A stretch of 64,000 nucleotides of DNA from Omphiscola glabra (Eukaryota; Mollusca; Gastropoda; Lymnaeidae): positions 50,888,850 to 50,952,849 of the forward strand of contig OZ024795.1 of the NCBI GenBank assembly GCA_964017045.1. The letters run 5' to 3'. The position numbers and the translations under genes are program-made. A model generated the notes under the pieces. It ran no database searches, was not told where the DNA came from, and was given only the letters and a program-made list of their open reading frames with translations. Below, piece by piece: positions 48,485 through 60,431 of this stretch. The number at the start of each line of letters is the position of its first letter. The stretch's first letter is position 1.

Positions 48485-49307
48485 AATCTCTGTTCAGAGC
48501 GCGTTAAGAGTCGGAGTATGGTTGGGTGTCGTGGATTTTATTAAAATGTGGGGGTCAGGAGTTGGGGGGGGGGGGTTGTCGGTACATCAAAGATATCCTT
48601 CTAACAACGTGACGGTGACACTATGGGGAGTATTGATCCGTGAATAGCCATTTTCTGAGTGACATCAATTGCCGGTAACAGGTTTGCGGGAGGGGAGACG
48701 GTGGGGGAGGTCGGTAGAAATATTCGGGTATGGGATGCGTTCGGGGTAGGGGTTGAATTGGGGATAGGGGTTGAATTGGAGATAGGGCTGTTTGGAGACG
48801 GGAATAGTTGGGGGGGGGGGGGCGGTGTTGTTTCGGCCGTTTGAGGACCATTAATAAGACACCAACACTTTGCGACAGCATGGCGAAATTGAGGAGCGTG
48901 TGTCCGTTCTCTCACCGACTGTTACGGTATATGTGTAACAGCCACCACTTTTAGCCACCACCACTTGTCTCCTCTTTGTTTTGCTCTGATTTTTGACGTC
49001 ACCGAGAAAATGTGCTGTGTCACTTATTACCCACTCCTCCCTTGATTGGGAAAAGGTTGTTCGAGTGGGTTCTATTTATTCTAAAGATTGCTATCGTGTG
49101 ACGCAATTTATAGAATTTGTTCTACAAGAATGTTCTCATTTAATCCCTATATATAGACCCGCGGACCTCTTAGCGATTTCTGTTATATAACATATACGTG
49201 ATGCTATGTAGTGCGAGATTGTACTCTTTATATATGTGTGTGTGTGTGTGTAAATTAATATTCTCAAGTTGATGGTCTGGAGTACTATCCCAACCAAAGC
49301 CCAGTCA
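48183..49307. other. Intron sequence with homopolymer tracts, no gene seen
   Basis: Contains a 33-base C tract (48451-48483), other C/G runs, and GGGGTTGAATTGGAGATAG-type short repeats at 48750-48790. Frames here are compositional. Confidence 0.5.
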
Positions 49308-49430
49308 AGCAAAAATATCAACCTTGGATGGCAACTCATCTAAGAGAAGGAAACTCTGAATTCAAACCCGGAGTTGTAGGCGGATATCATTAGTACAATG
49401 AAACATTCCGACAACTCCTGCCCAAGTCGT
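49308..49430 (+). mobile_element. SINE fragment, third copy
   Basis: CTAAGAGAAGGAAACTCTGA and ATTCAAACCCGGAG match the copies at 26919 and 27963. The downstream TAGGCGG...CCGACAACTCCTGCC continues to match the 27963 copy. The head and (AATC)n tail are absent. Confidence 0.75.
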
Positions 49431-49769
49431 ATCATCCACATGATGGTCCCTTGGGCTATCCAGCGGCGTGGAGAGAGGCAATTTGCTGTTGGGAACCAGC
49501 TTATAAGCCAAGAAGAAGAATCCAAGGCCCTGTGGATTTCGTCCTACGATGTCCACACCATCGTCACTTGTGACGGAAGGATGCCAGCAACTGTAAGATG
49601 ATATAGTTTTTTTTTTTTTTTGTTTTTTTTTTTTTTTGTTTCTGTGTGTTTGAATTTTCATTTTTATAGAAATTTATTGGAACAATTAAATTAGATGTTG
49701 TTTGTATCACTAGCTTAGGTAGTGTTTTCCTTGCATACAGGTTGTTTCTCAGTCGCTGGTTACGAATTG

Positions 49770-49905
49770 TTTATTCTACGCTTGGAGAAGAGAGTTGGAG
49801 GCAGACACCAAAAAGACACAACTGGGGACAGCTGGAGAGACTTGCCCAAGACCGGGATGCCTGGAGAACCTTTGTTTGTGGCCTATGCCCCAGACGGGAC
49901 GACAG
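49770..49905 (+). pseudogene. Non-LTR retrotransposon ORF2 C-terminal fragment
   Basis: A plus frame reads RQTPKRHNWGQLERLAQDRD followed by AWRTFVCGLCPRRDDRR. This is a LINE ORF2 tail (LAxDRxxWRxxVxGLC), of a different lineage from the VVRQAKAFHG type. Only the tail is present. Confidence 0.75.
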
Positions 49906-50825
49906 GCGATGATCATGATAATGGTTTGCAACACCTAACAATAAGCAGATTTATTGGACGATACAGAAAATCCATTTTGTATCAGACAACATTTTCAGAA
50001 ATAATTATAAGTATTTTCTTGTTTTTTTTGGTTTAAATGTGTCAAATTCAAGATGCCACGCTTTTTAAGGCACGTAGGCAGTCAAGATTTTTATCTTTTT
50101 TTTTTTAAAAACAACTTTAATAACAACAACAATAAATGAAAACTTTAGCCATCCTGGCGATAACAGGATCAACCAATCAAAATTCAACCCCATGGGGTCA
50201 CGTTAAGTTTCATTGGCTCTCAGCGGGTCGCTCTCAACGTTTTCATACATCACTAGTCACAAAGAAACAAAACTGTTAGGAATTGTTACACCTGAAAAAA
50301 TATGTTTAACAACATCTTGAAGAATTGTAAGTAATATGAAAGGAATTTTAAAATTATCTTTAAGTAACCCGATGCTCACGATCGATTTAATGAAGGAATT
50401 TTTATCATTGTTATTATTACGATTAATATTTCATTGGTTGTCCTTTGCTATGATGAAAGTTAAACATTGACAATCTCTTCTGTTGATCCTGCCACACGAT
50501 CAAAGAATCCAATAAATAAATGAAGTCAATTGGCCAGGCATAATCTGTATCAATTCAGGCCATCGATTATTCATCTGATATTCAAATCGATACTGCAGCC
50601 CACCCCCAACCTTTTTTCTTAACGTTGGTTCTATGGTGTCACCTGTCCGACTCCACGAAACTACCAAACAATGTATCCCCCCCTCCCAACCAAACAATGA
50701 CACCCCCCCCCCCACAACCAAAAAATGAACTCCCCCCCACCACCCCCTCAACCACAGCGGGTCATGAATAAATCCCTGCATCTAAAGTGTGGGTGGTCAC
50801 ATTGGGCAATGCATGAACCAACGCC
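49906..50825. other. Intron sequence, no gene seen
   Basis: AT-rich, with C-tracts at 50680-50745. No supported feature. Confidence 0.5.
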
Positions 50826-50908
50826 AGGGGCCACACATCTAACCCACACCAGGGCCACACTACTACACACCGCGGCCACACATCTAACCCACACCAGGGC
50901 CACACATC
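50826..50908. repeat. Short CACACATCTAACCCACACCA repeat, about 3 copies
   Basis: Units are 24 bp or slightly more, with the CACCAGGGC core conserved. Confidence 0.75.
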
Positions 50909-50939
50909 AATAAAGCAGTGCCACTGTTATAGACTTCAC

Positions 50940-51089
50940 CCGTGGTTCCCAAACGTGTGCCACACGGTGCTCCTGGGGAGCCCCACCTAGCTCAAAGGGG
51001 CGCAGCGAGACTTGACAAAATTCCCATAGTTTCTATCACCGTTTTTTTATTCGATGAGACAGGTCGCGACATGTAGTGAACCTGACCCC
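50940..51089. mobile_element. Possible hAT-type element end, interrupted
   Basis: The start GTGGTTCCCAAACGTGTGCC resembles hAT ends of the CAGTGGTTCCCAAA type. No matching right end or target duplication could be found. It is interrupted by the retroposon that follows. Confidence 0.35.
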
Positions 51090-51829
51090 GGGGCTCTAGT
51101 CGGCATGTCCGTCCCAAAAATGGCATGTCGACAAAGAGGCGTTTGCCACGAGCCCCCTGAAACGTTACCCGGGGCACATGATCACCGTGTAGGGGACCTG
51201 CGCCGAAAGGCAAAGGTAACGCACAGAAACTGCGTTAGGAAGAGCACGGCTGCATGGTTTCCTACCAAATGCAGTCGAAAATAACGTAGAAACAGGTCGG
51301 GATATGATTACAGTTGCCGCATGGATATGATGCGAAGGAGTGTGGCGACCCTAGCCGATGATTCCAAATATGCAGTCTTGAGGGTACTGCTCCTAGGCAA
51401 CCTCTCTTTTTATCACTTCCCAGCTGCGGTGTGAATTAGTCATGCCGCAGAAAACCACGTAAACCCTATTAGAGGGCGTCTGTTAACACCTACGAGTCCC
51501 CCCGGGGTGGGAAGGGGGGGCTTTAGAGACGTAAATTGTATCCACCCCAGCCCAAGGAAGTCCGGCCCGGTTGCTGTGTAAGCATCACCCCGGCTAGCCA
51601 GGCATCCCTTCTCTGATGCGGCCTCACTCGCATAGTCAATCGAGTGGAAGGGTGGGTGGGGCTGTCTCAGGGGCGGGGAGCCCTCGGCATGCCGCTTCGC
51701 GGCCTGACTGGAATAGAGACCACTGGGGGAGTGGTTGAATGCCAGTTGGGGGCGGTGGAGGTGTGCTGGGGAAGACTTTATGAGCCTCGGCTTTATGGTC
51801 TGCTGATTTTCTTAAGTAAGTTAGTTAGT
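51090..51829 (+). mobile_element. Retroposon-like insertion of about 740 bp with (TTAG)n tail
   Basis: Flanked by a 16-base direct repeat with one mismatch (TAGTGAACCTG, then ACCCC or GCCCC) starting at 51074 and 51830. The right end is CTTAAGTAAGTTAGTTAGT. The body is GC-rich compared with its surroundings and has no long frame or recognisable RT motif. Target duplication plus tail indicate target-primed insertion. Confidence 0.65.
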
Positions 51830-51863
51830 TAGTGAACCTGGCCCCAAAGCAGTAACTAGACCA

Positions 51864-52017
51864 CAGTGGTGTATGAAAAAGGGGGGGGGGGTGCGGATGA
51901 GGCGGTCTGCCCCAGGCGGTATTTTTTTCCTTATATTGAGGGGCGGCATTTTCGGCTGCCTTGAGAGGCAAAAAACTTGACTCGCCCTAGGCGGCACTAA
52001 TCCTGGCCAGTCTACTG
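51864..52017. mobile_element. hAT-type MITE, 154 bp
   Basis: The ends are CAGTGGTGTATG and GCCAGTCTACTG. The flanks CTAGACCA (51856-51863) and CTAGACAA (52018-52025) are an 8-bp duplication with one mismatch. Internal GGCGGTCTGCCCCAGGCGG and CGCCCTAGGCGGCA are imperfectly inverted. Confidence 0.7.
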
Positions 52018-52294
52018 CTAGACAATGATTATCTGAAGCCTCTACCAATATCTACTAAATAGCGCTTTGCCATCTTTAAAAAAAGTTTTTGTATTTATTT
52101 TTAACCAAACTCTGTCATATTTTTTCTTCTTCTTAAAAATTTACAATTACGCAGTGAGGTCTTTAGGATTTCACGTGGTATGGCAACTTGAGAACACCTT
52201 TATTCAGCAAGTGCTCTTGGGATCGAGAAAGTATGGGGACCACTGGATTACATGATTTCCCACAAGTGGCCTACATAATTTAGTTGGAATTCAA

Positions 52295-52735
<441 letters not shown>

Positions 52736-52789
52736 TGTTGTTCAGATTTTTCACACTTTTTTTTAAATTTTGCTTCAAGTGGTTAAGTC

Positions 52790-53010
52790 TACAGCAAGAT
52801 TCCATCCAGCAAGTCTCTTACCAAATCTCCTACCAATTCACCAGCAAGTCTCCAGCAAAGTTTCCAGCAACTGTCCATCTAAGTCTGCTGCAAAGTATCC
52901 AGCTATGTTTCCAACAAGTCTCCATCTAAGTTTCCTGTCAAGTCTGCTGCAAGTCACCATCTAAGTCTGCTGCCAAATCTCCAGCTAAACTTCCAGCAAG
53001 TCAGTCCAGG
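52790..53010. repeat. Degenerate CAAGTCTCCAGC repeat
   Basis: Imperfect copies of AAGTCTCCAGCAA and CATCTAAGTCTGCTGC with no constant period. Confidence 0.75.
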
Positions 53011-53425
53011 GGCTTCTCAGTTTCCATAAATTGTACCGTTCACACACAGAAGAATCCACGACTGTTACTCTAGGGCTGTTAAGTACTTGACAATACATGT
53101 GTTGCCATCATTTGAAATCCAAGTCATTAAACATCGTGTTGAGTTTTTTGTCTTTTGGTTGGGGGGGGGGGGCCTCAGTGAAAATGCGAAAAGGGTGTGT
53201 TGGGGAGAGGGGGCACCCCCCCCCCCAACTTGTTAAAATTATATTTTTTTCAAGCAAAACTTGTGTATTAATAAAATATTTATAATGGTGGGGGTTGGGG
53301 TGGAAGGGAGACTAATATCATACTTTGCCGGGGGAGGGGGGAAGCTTTGCTCGGCATTGCTCTGTTTCCATACGTTGTTGGGTTATCTAGTAAAGTAGTT
53401 CACAAGTAAAAAATATCCCGAGAGA
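53011..53425. other. Intron sequence, no gene seen
   Basis: G/C homopolymers at 53161-53172 and 53214-53226 and G-rich patches. No coding signal. Confidence 0.55.
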
Positions 53426-53848
53426 TACTGCACCAGAATCTTAAGATTAACGACCGCACCCATGTCTGAAGATTAACGACCGCACCCAAGTCTGAAGATT
53501 AACGATGGCACCCAAGTCTGAAGATTAACGATGGCACCCAAGTCTGAAGATTAACGATGGCACCAAAATCTGAAGATTAACGAACGCACACAAGTCTGAA
53601 GAGTAACGATGGCACCAAAATCTGAAGATTAACGACCGCACCCAAGTCTGAAGATTAACGATGGCATCCAAGTCTGAAGATTAACGATGGCATCCGAGTC
53701 TGAAGATTAACGATGGCATCCAAGTCTGAAGATTAACGACCGCACACAAGTCTGAAGATTAACGACCGCACACAAGTCTGAAGATTAACGACCGCACATA
53801 AGTCTGAAGATTAACGACCGCACACAAGTCTGAATATTAGCGACTGCA
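53426..53848. repeat. 26-bp minisatellite, about 16 copies
   Basis: The unit core is AAGTCTGAAGATTAACGA, then TGGCACCC or CCGCACAC. It passes without a gap into the 52-bp array. Confidence 0.94.
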
Positions 53849-54938
53849 CCCAAGTTTCACGAGTACGGAGTGCACCAGAATCAGAAGATTAGCGACTGCA
53901 CCCAAGTTTCACGAGTACGGAGTGCACCAGAATCAGAAGATTAGCGACTGCACCCAAGTTTCACGAGTACGGAGTGCACCAGAATCAGAAGATTAGCGAC
54001 TGCACCCAAGTTTCACGAGTACGGAGTGCACCAGAATCAGAAGATTAGCGACTGCACCCAAGTTTCACGAGTACGGAGTGCACCAGAATCAGAAGATTGG
54101 CGACTGCACCCAAGTTTCACGAGTACGGAGTGCACCAGAATCAGAAGATTGGCGACTGCACCCAAGTTTCACGAGTACGGAGTGCACCAGAATCAGAAGA
54201 TTAGCGATTGCACCCAAGTTTCACGAGTACGGAGTGCACCAGAATCAGAAGATTAGCGACTGCACCCAAGTTTCACGAGTACGGAGTGCACCAGAATCAG
54301 AAGATTGGCGACTGCACCCAAGTTTCACGAGTACGGAGTGCACCAGAATCAGAAGATTGGCGACTGCACCCAAGTTTCACGAGTACGGAGTGCAACAGAA
54401 TCAGAAGATTAGCGACTGCACCCAAGTTTCACGAGTACGGAGTGCAACAGAATCAGAAGATTAGCGACTGCACCCAAGTTTCACGAGTACGGAGTGCAAT
54501 AGAATCAGAAGATTAGCGACTGCACCCAAGTTTCACGAGTACGGAGTGCAACAGAATCAGAAGATTGGCGACTGCACCCAAGTTTCACGAGTACGGAGTG
54601 CAACAGAATCAGAAGATTAGCGACTGCACCCAAGTTTCACGAGTACGGAGTGCAACAGAATCAGAAGATTGGCGACTGCACCCAAGTTTCACGAGTACGG
54701 AGTGCAACAGAATCAGAAGATTAGCGACTGCACCCAAGTTTCACGAGTACGGAGTGCACCAGAATCAGAAGATTAACGACTGCACCCAAGTTTCACGAGT
54801 ACGGAGTGCAACAGAATCAGAAGATTAGCGACTGCACCCAAGTTTCACGAGTACGGAGTGCACCAGAATCAGAAGATTAACGACTGCACCCAAGTTTCAC
54901 GAGTACGGAGTGCACCAGAATCAGAAGATTAACGACTG
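53849..54938. repeat. 52-bp minisatellite, about 21 copies, a dimer of the 26-bp unit
   Basis: The first half is AAGTTTCACGAGTACGGAG TGCACC. The second is AGAATCAGAAGATTAGCG ACTGCACCC and aligns with the adjacent 26-bp unit. GCACC and GCAAC variants cluster on the left and right. The frames here are artefacts. Confidence 0.95.
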
Positions 54939-55069
54939 CTGAAAGCTTTAGGAGAAGAGCTCTTCAACAGCCTCTAGCGTTGTCACAACTGTAGAGAATA
55001 GTGATACATACGTTTAGAAAATTAAATAAAATGACTTCTTTGTGACAATGGTCTTTGTTGTTACCATGT

Positions 55070-55392
55070 CTTTGTTCTGATTATTGTCTTCGTTGTGATA
55101 ATGGTCTGTGTTCTAATAGTCTTCGTTGTGACAGTGGTCTTTGCTGTGACAATGGTCTTTGCTGTGACAATGGTCTTTGCTGTGAAATGGTCTTTGCTGT
55201 GATAATGGTCTTTGATGTGACAATGGTCTTTGCGGCGAAAATGTTCTTTGCTGTGACAATGATCTTTGATGTGACAATGATCTTTGCGGCGAAAATGTTC
55301 TTTGCTGTGACAATGGTCTTTGCTGTGAAAATGGTCTTTGCTGTCATACTGGTCTTTGCTGTGACAATGGTCTTTGCTGTGAAAATGGTCTG
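55070..55392. repeat. 18-bp minisatellite (TTTGCTGTGACAATGGTC), about 18 copies
   Basis: Variants are GATGTGACAATG and GCGGCGAAAATG. The unit is six codons, so both strands stay open. It runs directly into the LINE fragment. Confidence 0.93.
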
Positions 55393-55498
55393 CGTTGAAT
55401 TGACCAAAGCCCTAACTAAAAACATCAGCATCGTGAGGAAATGGTTAAATGAATCCAACACCGTTTCAATCATTCGATTTTCTGATGATGCCCCCCGT

Positions 55499-55970
55499 CC
55501 CTGGCTTACTATCTGAAAGGGAATGCTTGTACCGCAGCTTAGGTGCAAAGTTGATCAGTTGGTGAGATGAACCTTTTCTTCAGTTGAATGTCTTAAAAGC
55601 TAAAGCAAAGTTTGTCGATCTCCGGAAAAAGGGGAGGGGGGGATCATCCAATAGCAGATCTAACAATGAAGAATTACAGTAAGAGCGAGTAGAGACACAT
55701 AAATACCTAGTTGTCACCATTAATGATAAGCTGACGTGGCATGAACACGGGCACTTTATGTTTTAAAAAGTCAACCAAAGACTTGTATGTCTTAAAAAGT
55801 GTATCTTTTTGGCGTCAGCAAACAAGTTATTAACTTGTTCTACTACAGTGCAACGATCGGAAGCCTACTAAACATAAGTACGACCTGCTGGTGTGGGAAT
55901 TCATCGTCTGACGTCAAAGACCGATGAAATAGACTAATCAAGGAAGCAAGTACTATCGCACAAACTAAAA
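55499..55970 (+). pseudogene. Non-LTR retrotransposon reverse-transcriptase fragment, frameshifted
   Basis: The plus translation gives, in order, FLQLNVLKAKAKFVDLRKK, ETHKYLVVTINDKLTWHEH, KVNQRLVCLKKCIFLASAN and FYYSATIGSLL...CWCGNSS. These correspond to LNxxKTKxxxxDFRK, the VExxxxYKYLGVxIDxKLxWxxH palm-thumb motif, KVNQRLYxLxKL and FYxSxIxSxLxxxxxCWxG of LINE ORF2. It is interrupted by stops and at least two frameshifts, so it is inactive. The catalytic F/YxDD box itself is not intact in the visible fragment. Confidence 0.85.
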
Positions 55971-56675
55971 TGTGTAATATTATATTGTAACAATAGATCG
56001 TAACAATGTAAAAGTTACTATTCTCCTGAGTTTAAAATTGAAGGCTTAAAAATTGTTTTTTTAGTATATGTCAAACCTGAGAGTCATCAACCAAGGTTAA
56101 TGACGCCCAGAGGGAATATGACGCGCAGAGGGAGTATTACGCCCAGAGGGATTATGACGCGCAGAGGGACAATGACGCCCAGAGGGAGAGTAGGAAACAC
56201 TTCTTCTAAGTGTTGATGTTACGTCATTCATGACACCACTTTAATGCTACTTTGTCATTCTTCATATCTGTCTTTCTCCACCCTCCGTTTTTTTGTCCCT
56301 CGTACTCGTGCCACTTACCAGCTTCCGGTGCACCGCCGGCTTACCCTTCATCTCCAGACGCCCACACCGGCTGAGGCCCCCCCCCCACCTGCCCCCTCTA
56401 CTGGCAGTAATAGATTGAAGATGTCCTCGTGTACTCGCTGATCCCCGCATAATGAAATTGAAACACAGGGGGGGGGGGTCTCTGAGGCCCCGGTCAAGCC
56501 CCTAGTTATGATTGGATTAAAACTGAAGCCATGGATCAAGTAGCTCAGGAGGTATAAAATAAAAGGTTTGGGGGGGGGGGACTCTTTTATAATCCAGTTA
56601 TGCAGGCGTGAACATTTCTTTTCAAATGACCCGTGCCGTTTTGAAGTAAGTGTTACATCAACTATAAGGACATAA
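55971..56675. other. Intron sequence with a 17-bp repeat, no gene seen
   Basis: ATGACGCCCAGAGGGA-type units are repeated about five times at 56099-56185. There is a G tract at 56469-56479 and another at 56570-56580. Confidence 0.55.
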
Positions 56676-57515
56676 TGCTGCCACTCTACACGCTGGCATA
56701 ATGTTGCCACTCTACACGCTGGCATAATGCTGCCATTCTACACGCTGGCATTATGCTGCAACTCTACACGCTGGCATAATGCTGCCACTCTACACGCTGA
56801 CATAATGCTGCCACTCTACACGCTGGCATAATGCTGCCACTCTACACGCTGGCATAATGCTGACACTCTACACGCTGGCATACTGCTGCCACGCTACACG
56901 CTGGCATACTGCTGCCACTCTACACGCTGGCATAATGCTGCCACTCTACACGCTGGCATAATGCTGCCACTCTACACGCTGGCATACTGCTGCCACGCTA
57001 CACGCTGGCATACTGCTGCCACTCTACACGCTGGCATACTGCTGCCACGCTACACGCTGACATAATGCTGCCACTCTACACGCTGGCATAATGCTGCCAC
57101 TCTACACGCTGGCATACTGCTGCCACACTACACGCTGGCATAATGCTGCCACTCTACACGCTGGCATACTGCTGCCACGCTACACGTTGGCATACTGGTG
57201 CCACACTACACGCTGGCATAATGCTGCCACTCTACACGCTGGCATACTGCTGCCACTCTACACGCTGGCATACTGCTGCCACGCTACACGCTGGCATACT
57301 GCTGCCACTCTACACGCTGGCATACTGCTGCCACGCTACACGCTGACATAATGCTGCCACTCTACACGCTGGCATAATGCTGCCACTCTACACGCTGGCA
57401 TACTGCTGCCATTCTACACGCTGGCATACTGCTGCCACTCTACACGCTGGCATTATGCTGCCACTCTACACGCTGGCATAATTCTGCCACTCTACACGCT
57501 GGCATGATGCTGCCA
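56676..57515. repeat. 26-bp minisatellite, about 32 copies
   Basis: The unit core is ATGCTGCCACTCTACACGCT, then GGCATA. ACTGCTGCCACGC and AATGCTGCCACTC variants occur in blocks. It is unrelated to the 26-bp array at 53.4 kb. Confidence 0.95.
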
Positions 57516-58139
57516 CCTCCGTTCGAGCTAACTTCCTTCTTACAAATTTCGGGATGGCGGTTTCGGAAGAGCTCATTCATGGAGGTTGTTAAGACCGTAC
57601 TCCTGACCCCTGGCCGGAGGATTCATTTTCGTGACGGGGGTCATGAGAAGAAAAGAAATGAAGACTGACCACTTGGGATCTCACTTTAAGATATCTAAAC
57701 CGTGGAATCGGAATTGGTAAGAATTAGTGGACTCTAATTCTGTCATGAATAGGATTTTACCTTCAGAAACACAGTTAGGACTATTGCATCATCATTTCTA
57801 TTGGAAGCGCCATGTTTGAAGTTCGTTGACCACCTGCGCCCCCCCCCCCCCTTTTTTTTCCAACTTCAATGAATTGTGCTGGTTATGATACTTTTAGTTT
57901 TAAATTAGTTTTTTTTTTTTTAAACTATTTCAAAATGTATTGAATTAAATAAAATATAATATATTTCAAAGGAATTATGTTTTAACTTTTTAAAAAAAAA
58001 TATGTTTGTAGACATTTTTCTGAAATTCTGTCTGAACAGCTTGAATTATTTTTTCTGCAGCTAATTTCACATTGATCATAATTGTAAAGAAATACGATTT
58101 AACTACAATGTGAAGATGGGCTCAAAAGCATTGAACGAG
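57516..58139. other. Intron sequence, no gene seen
   Basis: C tract followed by T tract at 57840-57859, then AT-rich. Nothing supported. Confidence 0.55.
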
Positions 58140-58425
58140 CCACAATATACGATTACTTTTCACTCGATACGATTACTTTACAAGATACGAATACTAGTAC
58201 AGGACACGATTACATTAACGCGATACGATTACTTTACAAGATACAAATACTCGTACAGGACACGATTACTTTACAAGATACAAATACTCGTACAGGACAC
58301 GATTACTTTAAAACGACACGATTACTTTTCAAGAAACGAATACACAAACATGAAACGATTACCATTACACGATACGATACCTTTATTAGAAACGATTACT
58401 CGTATACGATACGATTACTTGTACA
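58140..58425. repeat. Degenerate ACGATTACTTTACAAGATAC repeat
   Basis: Mixed short units (ACGATTACTTTACAAGATAC, AATACTCGTACAGGACACG) with periods of roughly 18 and 37 bp. It lies about 190 bp beyond the donor of the exon at 58612-58868. Confidence 0.85.
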
Positions 58426-58611
58426 CAGACGCCATGTTGTTTCTGATAATTAAATGTCAGAGTTGCGGTTAGGGACGATGCAAGAGTTATGGCGCTTTAC
58501 GATTTCCAGTTCTACAGAGTTACTGTTCTTTAAGAACTTGAGTTACGGGTGCTAAGCGACAAGAGTAGCGATTACTGGGCCACGTATGTGCCTAGAGTTG
58601 CCGTTACTTAC

Positions 58612-58868
58612 ATTGATGTCCTTCAACTTGACCGTGTGGAACTGTATCTGGAGCGACTTGTTTCTGAAATGCACGGGAGGGTTGTCGTCCACATCGTGGA
58701 CCTTGACACTCAGCCGCGTCGTGGTGTTGACGACGGTGTCCCCCCCGGGCAAGGTCACACTGCACATGACGTTGTACAGGAGTGCGTCCGTAGCTTCTCT
58801 GTCGGGAGATGTCAGGAGAACCAGCTCCCGGGTGCTGGGGTCAAAGCCTATGTTAGTGCAAAACGAAT
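58612..58868 (-). CDS. Exon: end of one cadherin-like domain and start of the next (RET CLD2-CLD3-like)
   Basis: This is the most convincing coding segment in the window. The acceptor is a CT-rich tract ending in TTTCAG at 58869-58870, and the donor is AAT|GTAAGT. The exon is 257 bp: it starts with the last two bases of a split codon, then has 85 codons, and ends in phase 0. The product contains an SFC motif, a PDREATD calcium-site motif, a cysteine in NVMCSV, and then VKVHDVDDNPP, the signature linker between two cadherin repeats. The next domain begins after it (HFRNKSL...VKLKDIN). In RET the matching stretch has FRC, LDRE, VCTV and VYDEDD in the same order and with similar spacing, which is why RET is favoured over a generic protocadherin. 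Sequons are NTT and NKS. The upstream exon is not visible before the window ends. Confidence 0.9.
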
Positions 58869-59179
58869 CTGAAAGAGAGAGAGAGACGGAAATGATAATG
58901 GAAGTGGAGAAACGATGGATATTATCTGGAGACATAATGGATATGGTCGAGGAATAAATGGATGCGTTCTGTGGTCGAAGGACGATTCATAATTCGAGAG
59001 TGATTAATGATAAACTATCTCTGAGGTGGATACAGAGTTGGAAGGAGTTAGAGAAGATGGATAGAGACCGGAAGGCGAGGAAAGGCTTTTTTTAATCTCT
59101 TATGCTCAACTGGGAGTTGAAAAATGTCGTGTTGCTACCTCACCACCAGGCAATAGGATTTAAAACTCAACCCTTAATG

Positions 59180-59492
59180 GTAGCATTGCTACCTCATTAC
59201 CAAGCGTTAGTACTGTCGACTTAACACCAAGCGTTAGTACTGTCGACTTAACACCAAGCGTTAGTACTGTCGACTTAACACCAGGCGTTAGTACTGTCGA
59301 CTTAACACAAGGCGTTAGTACTGTCGACTTAACACCAGGCGTTAGCACGATCGACTTAACACCCGGCGGTAGCACAATCGACTTAACACTAGGCGTTAGC
59401 ACGATCGACTTAACACCAGGCGTTAGCACGATCGACTTAACACCAGGCGTTAGCACGATCGACCCATCACCAAGGGTTAGTAGTGTCGGCGT
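59180..59492. repeat. 27-bp minisatellite, about 11 copies
   Basis: The unit is GTTAGTACTGTCGACTTAAC plus ACCAAGC, with a GCACGATCGAC variant. It contains a GTCGAC or GATCGA palindrome. Nine codons per unit keep the minus frame open. Confidence 0.94.
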
Positions 59493-60184
59493 ATCCCCAA
59501 GACCAGCGGCTGGGAGCTTGCGGTCCCACAATGGTCCACCACTTTGAGAAGCCCTGCTGTCGTCTGCAGCCTTCGCGTCTCATCGGCGTAGATCCTTTCC
59601 ATTAAATGGAGACATATGGTATTCTCTGCTAGTCTTCATCGTCGTCATAACATTGGTTTTCATTCATTCTCCTTCTCCAAATAGTCCACTAAACACATTG
59701 TCTTCTTCGCGAGCGGTGATGTGAGGTGACCGTCTGATGACATAATGGGCAATTACAACGTAGATGGCGAAACAGAAGACGGCAGGGCGGGGGGGGGGGG
59801 GGCTTTGGGAACATAATGATGTCAACGACACCACGAGGAAACTTTAACGACACCCACTGGTGTATACCTTAAATAGTTTTTAGGATGGTGGGGGGGGTCT
59901 CAACCATAGCTCACGTATCAGGGGCGGACGGAATTAGACTGCAATGGGTGTCAGTTGACATGCTACTTGACGTGATGCTGAGTTAGGATTCTAGAATTCA
60001 AGGGAACGACTTTTCTTTTTCTTTTTTTTTTTTTTTTTTTTTGGAAAAGGGGTGGGGGAAGATCGGGGATAAGTGAGTTCACTGTATGGGTGAGGGAATT
60101 TCAGATGAGTTGGTAGATGCCGGACATGTCAAGATGTGATGAGAAGTTGTGCGCGTTCAGTAGGTCGATGTAAACGTCGGGGCA
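59493..60184. other. Flank of the cadherin-like exon, no gene seen
   Basis: A possible hAT remnant (GGTCCACCACTTTGAGAAG) lies at 59530-59560. Homopolymers are a G run at 59789-59801 and a T run at about 60020-60042. The upstream exon of the cadherin-type gene, which should end in phase 1, was searched for on the minus strand here and not found. Confidence 0.5.
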
Positions 60185-60340
60185 CTGCTTATATTATGGC
60201 TTGGATTCACATTATATTATGGCTTAGAGTCAAAAAATATATTTATGACTTGGACTCAGATTATATTATGGCTTAGAGTCAGATCGTATTATGGCTTAGA
60301 GTTAGATCGTATTATGGCTTAAACTAAGAATATATTATGG
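60185..60340. repeat. 22-bp repeat TATTATGGCTTAGAGTCAGA, about 6 copies
   Basis: Imperfect, with GGCTTGGATTCA and GGCTTAAACTAAG variants. Confidence 0.88.
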
Positions 60341-60431
60341 CTATTGCCAATTTTAAGTTTTTAATGTTAAACAAGGAAGGAATTTGAGCTGACTTTGCAT
60401 TGTCTCCGCGAGGATGAATAGCTGATTCTCA

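Noticed and set aside
52130..52255. A further hAT element ending GGGGACCACTGG
   Set aside because: The end resembles an hAT terminus, but no left end or target duplication was found.
54026..54828. Frames of 76 to 128 codons with APESEDWRLHPSF repeats
   Set aside because: A 52-bp array that cycles through three frames every 156 bp, so every frame opens in parts.
59500..59760. Upstream exon of the cadherin-type gene on the minus strand
   Set aside because: A short reading (RRSPHITAREEDNVFSGLF) lacks a GT donor in phase 1 and meets a stop. The true exon is probably outside the window.
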